Counted from the stretch's first letter, positions 10,104 through 17,916 are shown. The stretch is 64,000 bases of DNA from Neobacillus sp. CF12 (GCF_030348765.1 NZ_JAUCEU010000007.1:1606501-1670500), one strand, 5' to 3'. Made by a program: numbers and translations. The notes: generated by a model from the letters alone, not told the origin.

Positions 10104-10121
10104 ATACCCTGGGTTTCAAAT

Positions 10122-10484
10122 TTATCTTGATTTCTTTAGAGGTATTACATTTCTTAGCCCATTATCATTCGTAAATTCATTTAGCCTCTTTGAAAGACCT
10201 CCATGACCAAATCGGACATATTTAGGTTGTTCTTCTAACATCTCTTCTTTGACAAAATCCAAAAACGCCAAAATCTGAATTCTACGGGAATGAACATTGA
10301 TAATTCCATACTCGTAAAACCATTGGTCAATCGTATTATAAACACCTCTGTTTACCCGATACTGTTGATTGCACCAATTATAAAACTGTAAATCTGGCAA
10401 ATTTAGATATTTACTTGTTCCGAAGAAATCTTCCTTTTTTGTTTCTACAAATAGCCTCACATCATTACTATTTTGCCTTATCAT
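10122..10484 (-). CDS. Small protein of unknown function (120 aa)
   Basis: I do not recognise this family. The protein is rich in aromatic and charged residues (DLQFYNWCNQQYRVNRG, WFYEYGIINVHSRRIQILAFLDFVKEE), with no signal peptide or membrane helix, so it is probably cytosolic. The ATG at 10484 lies about nine bases from a GAGAGG site, while the ATG at 10493 abuts it. The best support that it is a real gene is promoter context: a TAGGAT box and 40-bp element copy C lie upstream with the same geometry as upstream of two monooxygenase genes. It may assist or regulate those enzymes. Confidence 0.6.
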   Translation of the reverse strand: MIRQNSNDVRLFVETKKEDFFGTSKYLNLPDLQFYNWCNQQYRVNRGVYNTIDQWFYEYGIINVHSRRIQILAFLDFVKEEMLEEQPKYVRFGHGGLSKRLNEFTNDNGLRNVIPLKKSR

Positions 10485-10597
10485 TCTTATCATCCTCTCT
10501 CTTTATATCCAATAATACACACTTGAATAGTAGGGATTAAGGCTGTGCTTTTCCCTCTTACACTAAGGAATCATTGCTTGTTATTTTATTGTGTTTA

Positions 10598-10675
10598 ATC
10601 CTATACCGAGAAGATTGTAATAGCAATACGATTGCTGATAGAAAAATGTAATCTTTACATTAGAAAATTTTATCA
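10598..10675 (-). promoter_or_regulatory. Promoter with 40-bp near-palindrome, copy C
   Basis: Bases 10636-10675 form the third 40-bp element (TGATAG to TATCA). It contains an extra inner inverted repeat AATGTAA/TTTACATT. On the minus strand a -35-like TTGCTA and a TAGGAT box 17 bases later follow, 36 bases from the element as in copy A. The element overlaps the last codon of the LysR gene and points toward the small gene at 10122-10484. Confidence 0.58.
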
Positions 10676-11572
10676 AAAGACAGGATCTTTTTCCTTCTCA
10701 AATTCTTTAACGGCAAGAAGAATATCATTCCATAGCTCGGGGTACACTAAACCATTACTTAAATGAGCCGCAAATATTTGCTGGTTTATTTGAAGAATAT
10801 GAGAAACATCTACATCAATCAGCATGCCACTTTCAAGCTCTTCCTTAATGCATAGGTATGGTAAAAATCCTATGCCATTTCTACTTAGAATAATAGATTT
10901 TGCGACTTCAAGATGGTCGACTAAAAATTCTATACGAGGACTTACATTTTCCATTTCAAATAACTTATGAATCCGATTCCAGTCAAAAGCGCCGCATTCA
11001 AAAAACACCATGGGTTCGCTGGCTAGTTGCTGAACAGATAAATTTTGTTGTATTTGAAAGGAATGTCCAGGATAAACGACCAATCGGACAGAATTATATA
11101 GAAGCGCATGTTTTTGTATTCCACGATGAGTAACATCCTTCATAAAGGCGATATCCACTTGCTTGTGAAGAAGCTTATCGAGCAACACATCGTTTGTCGC
11201 TGAATAAAATTTATATCGTAATTGGGGATTTGCTTTCTTCAAGAAAGGAAGAGCAAAAGGAATAAAGTATTGTGAAGTAATAATATTAGCTCCAATGACA
11301 ATTTCTTCAGGATTATCATCCTTCTTCAATAGTTTCTTCCCCTGATCATAGGTACGAATAATTTGCTCGGCATATGGGATAAATGCTTTTCCTTCATCAG
11401 ATATTGTCAAACTTCTTCCGTTACGCAAAAATAATTCAATCCCAAGATCTCGTTCTAACGTTTTTATTCTCGCAGTAACGGTTGGCTGTGATAAATATAG
11501 AGCGTCAGCTGCTTTATGAACACTTTCCAAATGTACTACATACATAAATGCTTCAAGATGATCAATGTTCAT
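10673..11572 (-). CDS. LysR family transcriptional regulator
   Basis: A 299-aa regulator with a winged HTH over residues 1-60 (MNIDHLEAFMYVVHLESVHKAADALYLSQPTVTARIKTLE, split here only for naming) followed by a periplasmic-binding-like effector domain. I start at the ATG at 11572, the standard LysR beginning; the longer open frame upstream contains a terminator hairpin and cannot be translated leader. In Bacillaceae, related LysR proteins such as YtlI and CysL control sulfur genes, and the neighbouring monooxygenases make a similar role plausible. It may bind the three 40-bp elements nearby; this is inference. Confidence 0.9.
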   Translation of the reverse strand: MNIDHLEAFMYVVHLESVHKAADALYLSQPTVTARIKTLERDLGIELFLRNGRSLTISDEGKAFIPYAEQIIRTYDQGKKLLKKDDNPEEIVIGANIITSQYFIPFALPFLKKANPQLRYKFYSATNDVLLDKLLHKQVDIAFMKDVTHRGIQKHALLYNSVRLVVYPGHSFQIQQNLSVQQLASEPMVFFECGAFDWNRIHKLFEMENVSPRIEFLVDHLEVAKSIILSRNGIGFLPYLCIKEELESGMLIDVDVSHILQINQQIFAAHLSNGLVYPELWNDILLAVKEFEKEKDPVF

Positions 11573-11603
11573 TTTCCCGAACCCCTTTCTAGTTTTATTC
11601 AAT

Positions 11604-11641
11604 AAAAAAGACCCCTTTACGCATATTGCGTATAGGAGCCT
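11604..11641 (-). terminator. Rho-independent terminator upstream of the LysR gene
   Basis: On the minus strand, two arms of about 15 bases (AGGCTCCTATACGCA and TGCGTAAAGGGGTCT) pair almost completely when G-U pairs are allowed, around an AUA loop, and six Us follow. It lies after the metallopeptidase gene and before the LysR gene, so it probably ends the former. It could also attenuate the LysR leader, because a perfect TTGGTCGACCAA palindrome stands directly upstream (about 11642-11653). Confidence 0.75.
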
Positions 11642-11776
11642 TTGGTCGACCAATCGGCAAATTCCTTTTATTTATGAATTTTCTAAATTTTACTCCAATT
11701 AATCCAATAAGTAAAGTATGGATTGAACCGATTTAGAAATTTAGTTCTTCAGAGCTAAAAATCTAAGTTTATTTCG

Positions 11777-12613
11777 TTAAAGATCTGCCGCCTGGAAGGT
11801 ATCCCCACCCTCTAAGGTACCGTTTTTGAATCCTTTATTAAACCATCGTTCCCTCTGTTCAGAGGTGCCATGTGTAAAGCTTTCAGGTACAACATAGCCT
11901 TGTGCTTTTTTCTGGATGTTATCATCTCCGACCGCATTTGCCGCATTAAGTGCCTCTTCAAGGTCTCCTTTTTCTAGGTAACCCTTTCCTTCCGCGTAGT
12001 GGGCCCAAACACCTGCTAAGTAATCTGCCTGCAATTCAAATCGAACTGAATACTCATTGGTCCGTTTCTCGGCTGGTGAACCTTCGTCTTCGCTATGTAA
12101 AAGGGTCTGGACGTGATGCCCTACCTCATGGGCGATAACGTAAGCCATCGCAAAATCACCAGGTGCCTGGAATCTTTGCTTTAGTTCCTGATAGAAACCT
12201 AAATCAATATAAAGTTTATGGTCACCCGGACAATAGAAGGGTCCCACAGCTGAATTGGCTGCTCCACAAGCCGACTGAACACTATCCCTAAACAAAACGA
12301 GCTTTGGATTTTCATATACCATTCCTCGTTTCTCGAATTCAGTTGACCAAACATCTTCTGTATCAGCAAGAACTACAGAAACAAAATCCGCTAGTTCCTC
12401 CTCTTTTGTAGATACATTCATTGGAGTGTTTTGATTCGAACCATTCGACGTAGGGGTATTGTTCATTAGATCTCCTGGGTTACCTCCAAGCAGTGCAAAG
12501 AGTAGAATGACCACAATACTTCCTATCCCTCCTCCAATCACCGTTTTTCCACCCATGCCCATACTTCTGCGATCTTCAACGTTTGAACTTTGCCGTCTAC
12601 CTTTCCATCGCAT
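11777..12613 (-). CDS. Neutral zinc metallopeptidase (YpfJ-type)
   Basis: A 278-aa protein with an N-terminal basic stretch, one membrane helix at about residues 24-43, a low-complexity Asn/Thr linker, then a zinc peptidase domain with HEVGHH (His162, Glu163, His166) and a downstream ELQADYLAGVWAH that supplies the third ligand region. This matches the family annotated as neutral zinc metallopeptidase (YpfJ, PF04228). The active domain should face outside. The natural substrate is unknown. The ATG at 12613 has GGGAGG upstream. It is flanked by terminators and looks monocistronic. Confidence 0.9.
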   Translation of the reverse strand: MRWKGRRQSSNVEDRRSMGMGGKTVIGGGIGSIVVILLFALLGGNPGDLMNNTPTSNGSNQNTPMNVSTKEEELADFVSVVLADTEDVWSTEFEKRGMVYENPKLVLFRDSVQSACGAANSAVGPFYCPGDHKLYIDLGFYQELKQRFQAPGDFAMAYVIAHEVGHHVQTLLHSEDEGSPAEKRTNEYSVRFELQADYLAGVWAHYAEGKGYLEKGDLEEALNAANAVGDDNIQKKAQGYVVPESFTHGTSEQRERWFNKGFKNGTLEGGDTFQAADL

Positions 12614-12699
12614 TATTTTTCCTCCCTAAGATTATGCTGATGTGATAGTGTTTACTTCTTTTCTGGTATTTATCAATCCTTTAATCTTGTTCATCGACA

Positions 12700-12735
12700 T
12701 AAAAAAGTGTTCAGGAAATTATCCCTGAACACTTT
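12700..12735. terminator. Rho-independent terminator after the permease gene
   Basis: A near-perfect hairpin, AAGTGTTCAGG...CCTGAACACTT, with six Ts on the minus-strand side. It fits as the end of the LysP-like permease transcript, beyond the hairpin-repeat array. The stem could also work in the other direction, though the tail there is weaker. Confidence 0.75.
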
Positions 12736-12765
12736 ATTTCATTCATTCAAACCTTATAAGGGCAC

Positions 12766-12945
12766 TCATAGCCTTCTCGAATGACACTTTTTTATTTCTA
12801 ACAAGATTCCGGTCACTCATAGCCTTCATGAGTGACCACTTTTCTAAATTCAACAAGATTTCGAGCACTCATAGCCTTCATGAGTAACAACTTTTCTAAA
12901 TCCAACAAGATTTCGAGCACTCATAACCTACGTGAGTGACCAGCT
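12766..12945. repeat. Tandem hairpin repeat array, about 52-bp unit, four copies
   Basis: The word CACTCATA occurs at 12773, 12814, 12866 and 12918. Copies 2 to 4 are spaced 52 bases apart and copy 1 is 41 bases from copy 2. Each copy holds a short palindrome of the type CACTCAT-7 bases-ATGAGTG, and the linkers share ACAAGATTTCGAG and CTTTTCTAAAT. The array starts right after the permease stop codon. Copy 1 is eroded (TTCTCGAATGAC). I do not recognise a named element. It could be a BOX/REP-like mobile palindrome, a 3'-UTR stabiliser or a set of weak terminators. Confidence 0.8.
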
Positions 12946-12946
12946 A

Positions 12947-14434
12947 TTAATTATATTTTTTGTCAAAGTCAAACTCAACTTCTTCAAGTTTAACCACTTT
13001 CGTTTTCTTAATCAGTTTATATCCAAAATATAAACTAAGGAAAAACGGAATGCCTAAGTATGCTGCTACAACACCGCCCCAATCAATCTGGTCGCCAAGA
13101 AAGGCTTGGAAATTTTGAGCTACTATGACGATAATTCCACAAGCAATCGCGAAGATTGGCCCGATAGGAAACCATTTTGCTTTATAGGGTAATTTGTCCA
13201 ATGAATGCCCTTGAGAGACAAGGGCTTTTCGGAACCGATAATGACTGATGGAAATACCCAGCCAAAAGATAAATCCAGTTATACTGATCGCGTTCATTAA
13301 CCAAATATAGACCATACCATCACCGAAAAAGGAAGCCAAAAAGGCAAGAGCACCAATGGCACAGGTTAGAATAATACCTGCAACTGGAACTCCACGGTTG
13401 TTAAGTTTTCCAAAAATCCGCGGTGCTTGTCCCGACTTCGCCATCGAATACAACATACGTGTTGAAGCATACAAACTAGAATTACCAGCTGATAATAAAG
13501 CAGTTAAAATAACAGCATTCATGAGTGAAGCAGCAAAGGCAATCCCAGCCTTTTCAAAAATGAGGGTAAATGGACTTACCATCACACTATCATTTTGTAA
13601 ATTCGGATTGTTATAAGGAATAAGAAGGCCAATTACACCAATCGCCAAGATGTAAAAAATTAGGATTCTCCAGAAAACATTTTTAATTGCCTTTGGTACA
13701 TTTTTTGCAGGATTCTCACTTTCACCTGCCGTAACCCCCACGATTTCCGTACCTTGGAATGAAAAACCTGCTGCAATAAAAACAATAAAAACACTTAATA
13801 TACCTCCTGAAAAAGGAGCTTTATCTACTGTAAAGTTTTTAAACCCTACTGCTTCTCCTCCCATAATGCCGAAAATCATCAGTAAGCCAACAATAATAAA
13901 TAGTACAATCGCTGATACTTTTATTAAGGAGAGCCAATATTCCCCTTCCCCATAACCTTTAACCGATAAATAGTTTAATAGAAATATTAGCGCCAAAAAT
14001 GTTGCACTCCATACCCAAGAAGGACTATCCGGAAACCAAAATTTCATGATCATGGTTGAGGCGGCTAATTCAGCAGCAATGGTCATCGCCCAGCTAAACC
14101 AGTAGGTCCATCCAATCGCAAAACCAAATGCAGGATCCACAAATTTTGTTCCATATGTACTAAACGAACCGCTTACGGGCATAAAAGCAGCCATTTCCCC
14201 TAAACTAGTCATGATAAAAAAGACCATTGCGCCCACTATAGCATATGCAAGCAGTGCTCCACCTGGCCCGGCAGTACTGATAGCTGCCCCGCTGCTAAGG
14301 AACAGTCCAGTACCAATCGCACCTCCGATTGAAATCATTGTTAAATGACGGGATTTTAATTCCCGTTTTAATGTCTGTTCATTTTGTCGTTCTACAGATT
14401 GCTGGAATTTTTCAAGTTCACGTTCTGGTAACAT
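12947..14434 (-). CDS. Amino acid permease, LysP-like (APC superfamily, AAT family)
   Basis: A 495-aa transporter with twelve predicted helices. The start region LKRELKSRHLTMISIGGAIGTGLFLSSG and the segment MTSLGEMAAFMPVSGSF closely match the lysine permease LysP of E. coli as I remember it, including WWFPD-like KFWFPDSPSWVWSA. It probably imports a cationic amino acid by proton symport, most likely lysine. The ATG at 14434 follows AAAGGA. A c-di-AMP riboswitch with a terminator lies in its leader, so transcription should fall when c-di-AMP is high. Substrate assignment is by resemblance only. Confidence 0.9.
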   Translation of the reverse strand: MLPERELEKFQQSVERQNEQTLKRELKSRHLTMISIGGAIGTGLFLSSGAAISTAGPGGALLAYAIVGAMVFFIMTSLGEMAAFMPVSGSFSTYGTKFVDPAFGFAIGWTYWFSWAMTIAAELAASTMIMKFWFPDSPSWVWSATFLALIFLLNYLSVKGYGEGEYWLSLIKVSAIVLFIIVGLLMIFGIMGGEAVGFKNFTVDKAPFSGGILSVFIVFIAAGFSFQGTEIVGVTAGESENPAKNVPKAIKNVFWRILIFYILAIGVIGLLIPYNNPNLQNDSVMVSPFTLIFEKAGIAFAASLMNAVILTALLSAGNSSLYASTRMLYSMAKSGQAPRIFGKLNNRGVPVAGIILTCAIGALAFLASFFGDGMVYIWLMNAISITGFIFWLGISISHYRFRKALVSQGHSLDKLPYKAKWFPIGPIFAIACGIIVIVAQNFQAFLGDQIDWGGVVAAYLGIPFFLSLYFGYKLIKKTKVVKLEEVEFDFDKKYN

Positions 14435-14492
14435 TTACTTCAGTCCTTTCATATTTTAATAGAAAACGGTTACATATTACAGATAAGAACAA

Positions 14493-14692
14493 AAGAAGTG
14501 TCTACAAGTCATCGTAAATAGACTTGTAGACACTTCTTATATCGTGTCACAAGTTCCACCTTCCTTCTCATAAACGCTTACGAGGTTAGCTGTCGGATTC
14601 GGGCCTCTTGAGTAGCCCTACCTTAAAAAAGGATTCACCCCTTGGATTGAAATGGTTCCCCCGTACCTAAACGGTTTCAGCGATTTAGAAAT
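14493..14692 (-). promoter_or_regulatory. c-di-AMP riboswitch (ydaO/yuaA) with terminator
   Basis: On the minus strand the aptamer spans about 14692-14572. It has the conserved blocks CGGGGGAACC, GGGGTGAATCC, AGGTAGGGCTACTC and CCGAATCCGACAGCTAACC, then CTCGTAAGCG, with P1 formed by CGCT and AGCG. The expression platform is a strong hairpin at 14493-14538, arms AAGAAGTGTCTACAAGTC and its complement, followed by a T-run. The class normally turns genes off when c-di-AMP binds. It lies 58 bases upstream of the LysP-like permease start. Confidence 0.93.
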
Positions 14693-14820
14693 TTGAAACT
14701 ATTTTTATTATTATAATAGTTACTATTTTAAAAAAAGTAAAATACTTTTTTACAAAAATATAAAAATAGCCCAAAGTTCCCACTTAACACATTCTCACTT
14801 AAATACTTGGCAAAATTGTT

Positions 14821-14979
14821 CTATAATCTTGATTTAACTATATCAAAATCATTATAGTATATTACTTCACTGAGAATTTTACACCCTTTAATACTCGTGT
14901 AAGTGGCCCTTGCTTCCTCTTGATTATCAAACTCAAACATTTGAATATTCTTTTCTGAGTGCACCGTTATGATCCACAT
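14821..14979 (-). CDS. Small protein, 52 aa, unknown function
   Basis: A short gene with GAGGG eight bases before its ATG. The protein begins MWIITVHSEKNIQMFEFDN and ends with KSRL; it is hydrophilic, mixed alpha/beta in appearance, without signal or membrane segment. The codon pattern and the strong ribosome site make it credible. I recall similar unnamed small proteins in Bacillaceae but can give no function. It lies about 180 bases downstream of a sigma-54 promoter and about 130 bases upstream of the c-di-AMP riboswitch, all in the same direction, with no terminator seen between. Confidence 0.7.
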   Translation of the reverse strand: MWIITVHSEKNIQMFEFDNQEEARATYTSIKGCKILSEVIYYNDFDIVKSRL

Positions 14980-15158
14980 AAAACATCCCTCACTTATCGT
15001 TTTTTAAAGGCAAGACTGAACCTTCTGAATATTTCAGATAGATCAAACCAGTTTCTTCAGGTTTTCAAATAGTCTCCTTTCCTTCGATTACTTTTCATTT
15101 AATTTGCTTCTTAGCACCATTAGCACTATTAATTCGTTTTATACCTTATTATTCTTTA

Positions 15159-15177
15159 TTGCAATAAGTGTGCCAAC
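15159..15177 (-). promoter_or_regulatory. Sigma-54 (SigL) promoter, -24/-12
   Basis: On the minus strand TGGCAC (15175-15170), five bases, then TTGC (15164-15161) match the sigma-54 consensus TGGCAC-N5-TTGC at every position. Transcription would run toward the 52-aa gene and could extend to the LysP-like permease. The region between this site and the end of the aldolase terminator (15180-15316) shows no gene; an enhancer-binding site could lie there, but I cannot identify one. Confidence 0.72.
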
Positions 15178-15316
15178 CTGATTCCCCTAAGAAATATACA
15201 TTTAACTATTCTTTTACAAGGAATTACTGCAAATTTTTTTTGCTCTATGCCAAAATATTTTGCACAACATAACGTTTAATCTCCTCAGTTAAGTTGTTGA
15301 ACAATCTCTATGGAAA

Positions 15317-15352
15317 GAAAAAAAGTATCTCTAATCAATAGAGATACTTTTA
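15317..15352 (-). terminator. Rho-independent terminator after the aldolase gene
   Basis: Arms AAAGTATCTCTA and TAGAGATACTTT around a short loop, followed by a long T-run on the minus strand. It starts about ten bases after the aldolase stop codon. Confidence 0.85.
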
Positions 15353-15362
15353 GTAGGTCAAC

Positions 15363-16322
15363 CTATTTTGTTGCAGAAGCAATCGATGATTCAGGTGATG
15401 TTACCTTGTCATAAAAATCAACGTATTTATCCCGATCCGCACTATCACGGTATGCCATAGCGACACGTGGATGTTCATTCAGTACACCAGAAATCATATA
15501 AGGAATGATATAACCCCATTCCCACTTTTGGCGCATTTCTAACATGTGCTTTTCAATCACTTCAAGCACTGGCTTTAGTTCATAACTTGGTTTTTGTATG
15601 TAGCTAACAAGAAGTTCTGTGTTACAATTACCGGCAGCACGACCCATGCCATATACAGATGAGTCCAAAAATGTAACCCCATTTTGCAACGCAGTTAATG
15701 TATTGGCAAATGCTAGCTGCATGTTGTTATGTGTGTGGATTCCAAGTTGTTTGTCAGGAATTAACGCTTGGAACTTTTTCACTTGATGCTCAATATCTTT
15801 AGGATCCAGGCTTCCAAAGGAATCAACGATATAGACAACATCTACTGGACTTTCCTTTACCATTTCAAACGCTTTCGTAAGTTGTTGTTCCGGTACACTT
15901 GATAGAGCCATAATGTTAAGTGAAGTCTCATAGCCCAAATCATGAAACATTTGTACAAGTTCTAACCCTTTATCTACTTCGCGGATATAGCACGCCACTC
16001 GAATCATATCTAAAACACTTTGCTCGCGTGGTAGAATGTCATTGGGATCTACACGGCCAATATCAACAAGAGCTGAAAACTTTGTATGTTTTTTCACAGG
16101 GAAAATTTCCTTCAGGAAGTTATCATCAAGAAATCTCCATGGATTGGGCTCAGTTGCTTTTAGAAGCTTAGGGGAATTTTTGTAGCCAATCTCCATGTAT
16201 TCAACACCCGCCGCGCTTAAGCCATTGTACAAGTCTTGAACAAATTCAACGCTGAAATCCCAATTGTTAACTAAGCCTCCATCTCTGATGGTGCAGTCTA
16301 TTATTTTGCTACGATGATCCAT
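15363..16322 (-). CDS. Aldolase catalytic domain-containing protein (HMGL-like, DRE-TIM family)
   Basis: A 319-aa TIM-barrel protein. It has IIDCTIRDGGLVNNWDFS at residues 7-24, where the RDG supplies the metal-binding Asp of DRE-TIM metallolyases, and LGIHTHNNMQLAFANT with the HxH metal ligands, then GMGRAAGNCNTE. It lacks the C-terminal communication domain of DmpG-type 4-hydroxy-2-oxovalerate aldolases, one of which is encoded at 61318-62352. The substrate is unknown. The ATG at 16322 follows AGGAGGA. Terminators stand on both sides, so it is monocistronic. Confidence 0.88.
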   Translation of the reverse strand: MDHRSKIIDCTIRDGGLVNNWDFSVEFVQDLYNGLSAAGVEYMEIGYKNSPKLLKATEPNPWRFLDDNFLKEIFPVKKHTKFSALVDIGRVDPNDILPREQSVLDMIRVACYIREVDKGLELVQMFHDLGYETSLNIMALSSVPEQQLTKAFEMVKESPVDVVYIVDSFGSLDPKDIEHQVKKFQALIPDKQLGIHTHNNMQLAFANTLTALQNGVTFLDSSVYGMGRAAGNCNTELLVSYIQKPSYELKPVLEVIEKHMLEMRQKWEWGYIIPYMISGVLNEHPRVAMAYRDSADRDKYVDFYDKVTSPESSIASATK

Positions 16323-16476
16323 GAAGTAAATCCTCCTGTATATTTATTTTTATCATTGTCTCTCGTATGCTTTAAAGCGCTAAAATGATTCTTACTGTGT
16401 TTATATCACTTTTCATTCGAAAGAGTCAATCTATTTTCTAAAAATTGTTTTTTTAAAGTATACTATTTCTTAATAG

Positions 16477-16524
16477 AAAAAGCCATTCCCTCTTGCATTA
16501 ATGTTTAAGAGAAATGGCTTTTTA
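16477..16524 (-). terminator. Rho-independent terminator after the MFS gene
   Basis: Arms AAAAAGCCATTTCTCTT and AAGAGGGAATGGCTTTTT pair across a short loop. The T-run is on the minus strand, directly after the MFS transporter stop codon. Confidence 0.85.
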
Positions 16525-16530
16525 ATAACA

Positions 16531-17757
16531 TTACACTACTTTAGTTAATATATTGGTTTGATCTTGTTTGACTTGTCCTTTTCTCAGACTTATCATCGCT
16601 ATAAACGAGATACAATATAGTGCTGCAAGATATCCCATTGCTACCGTTACATTTGCGTTTTGCAGGATATATCCTACTAATATAGGAGATAACCCTCCTA
16701 AGGCCCTACCAAAGTTAAAAATCGTGTTAGTCGCTGTACTGCGAATTTCTACTGAATAATACTTGCTAATTAATGCTCCATAACCTGCAAACATTCCATT
16801 AGAAAAGAATCCTACAATCGCACCGCCAATTAGAAGACCTGTGCTGCCTGAAGCAAAGGAATATAGGAAGACAGCAACGGCGGAAGCAGATAAGAAGATT
16901 CCATATGAGCGTTTCATTCCAAAACGATCCATAAATTGTCCAAATGTTAACATACCTGCAATCATTCCCGCTGCGGTACTAATCGTCCAAAGCGCCGAAC
17001 TTGAAACAGATAACCCTTGGGATTGTTGGAGCATAGATGGCAGCCAAATCATCAAACCATTGTAACCTGCAATTTGAACTGTTGCCATTGTTGCTAAAGC
17101 AATTGTTGTTACAGTAATTCTAGGAGTAGCAAACAATTGCTTTAGTTTTCCTTGCCTCTGAACCGGTTGTTTTTTCTTTTGTGAAGCTAGCCATACAGGT
17201 GATTCGTCTAGTTTCTTACGTACGATAAAGGCGAATATAACTGGGACCAATCCGACGAAGAACAATCCTCTCCATCCCCAAGAAGGAAGAATCATCGCGC
17301 TAAGAAGAGCTGCAAGGATAACACCGTATTGAGCACCGACACTAACGTATGAAGAAGCGCGCCCTTGTTTATTTTTTGGCCATGCCTCAGCGACAAGTGC
17401 CATACCAATTCCGTATTCTCCGCCTGCTCCTAAGCCTGCAATAAACCTATATAAATATACTTGTTCAATATTTTGTGCCAGCCCAGTTAACGCCGTACCG
17501 ATAGCAAATAGTAGAATCGTATAGGTGAAAATTCTTACTCTCCCGAATTTATCCGCTAAAATACCAAAAATAACTCCCCCAGCAAGCATTCCTAAATTAG
17601 TAATGGAAGATATAAGACCACCAGCCGCCATATCGATATGAAACTCCGAAATAATCATCGACATCGCAAAGGATATAAACATGATATCCATGCCCTCTAA
17701 TGTTAAACCTGCAACTGAAGCGACTACTGTTTTTTTACGATAATCCAATTCATTCAT
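16531..17757 (-). CDS. MFS transporter (AAHS-like), PyrR-controlled
   Basis: A 408-aa, twelve-helix major facilitator. GMDIMFISFAMSMI in helix 1 and GILADKFGRVRIFTY in the first loop are typical of the aromatic acid:H+ symporter and sugar/metabolite families. The open frame extends 30 codons further upstream, but that stretch is the PyrR attenuator. The start is MNELDY at 17757, although AGGAG is only one base away; the in-frame TTG at 17748, ten bases after AGGAG, is an alternative. The PyrR leader points to a pyrimidine or a pyrimidine precursor such as orotate as substrate. That is inference; the family alone would suggest an aromatic acid. Confidence 0.88.
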   Translation of the reverse strand: MNELDYRKKTVVASVAGLTLEGMDIMFISFAMSMIISEFHIDMAAGGLISSITNLGMLAGGVIFGILADKFGRVRIFTYTILLFAIGTALTGLAQNIEQVYLYRFIAGLGAGGEYGIGMALVAEAWPKNKQGRASSYVSVGAQYGVILAALLSAMILPSWGWRGLFFVGLVPVIFAFIVRKKLDESPVWLASQKKKQPVQRQGKLKQLFATPRITVTTIALATMATVQIAGYNGLMIWLPSMLQQSQGLSVSSSALWTISTAAGMIAGMLTFGQFMDRFGMKRSYGIFLSASAVAVFLYSFASGSTGLLIGGAIVGFFSNGMFAGYGALISKYYSVEIRSTATNTIFNFGRALGGLSPILVGYILQNANVTVAMGYLAALYCISFIAMISLRKGQVKQDQTNILTKVV

Positions 17758-17759
17758 TC

Positions 17760-17916
17760 TCCTTTCAAGCCTCACAGGACTTAGATTAAAAGATAGCGAA
17801 AATAAAATGCCCTTCCATCCAAAGGACAAAAGGGCATTCATAGACATAATAAATATATGTATGAAGTTTACTTTCGCCTTTTTGGCCTCTCTGGACCAGA
17901 TTAAAGGGATTTAATT
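17760..17916 (-). promoter_or_regulatory. PyrR-binding leader: attenuator plus second PyrR hairpin at the ribosome site
   Basis: On the minus strand, hairpin 1 (about 17910-17875) carries GGTCCAGAGAGGCC with lower stem CCTTT/AAAGG, the PyrR loop. It is followed by a terminator at about 17845-17803 (arms AATGCCCTT and AAGGGCATT, then a T-rich tail). Hairpin 2 (about 17790-17762) has AAGTCCTGTGAGGCTT, fitting the ARUCCNGNGAGGYU consensus, with lower stem CTTT/AAAG whose 3' arm runs into the AGGAG of the MFS gene. PyrR with UMP would favour termination at the first site and could block ribosomes at the second. Confidence 0.85.

Noticed and set aside
12766..12945. Possible CRISPR array
   Set aside because: The linkers between palindromes are conserved instead of variable, spacing is uneven at one end, and no cas gene is nearby.
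16372..16396. AAAGCGCT palindrome upstream of the HMGL-like aldolase as a cre site
   Set aside because: Lacks the TG and CA ends of the consensus, so support is too weak.
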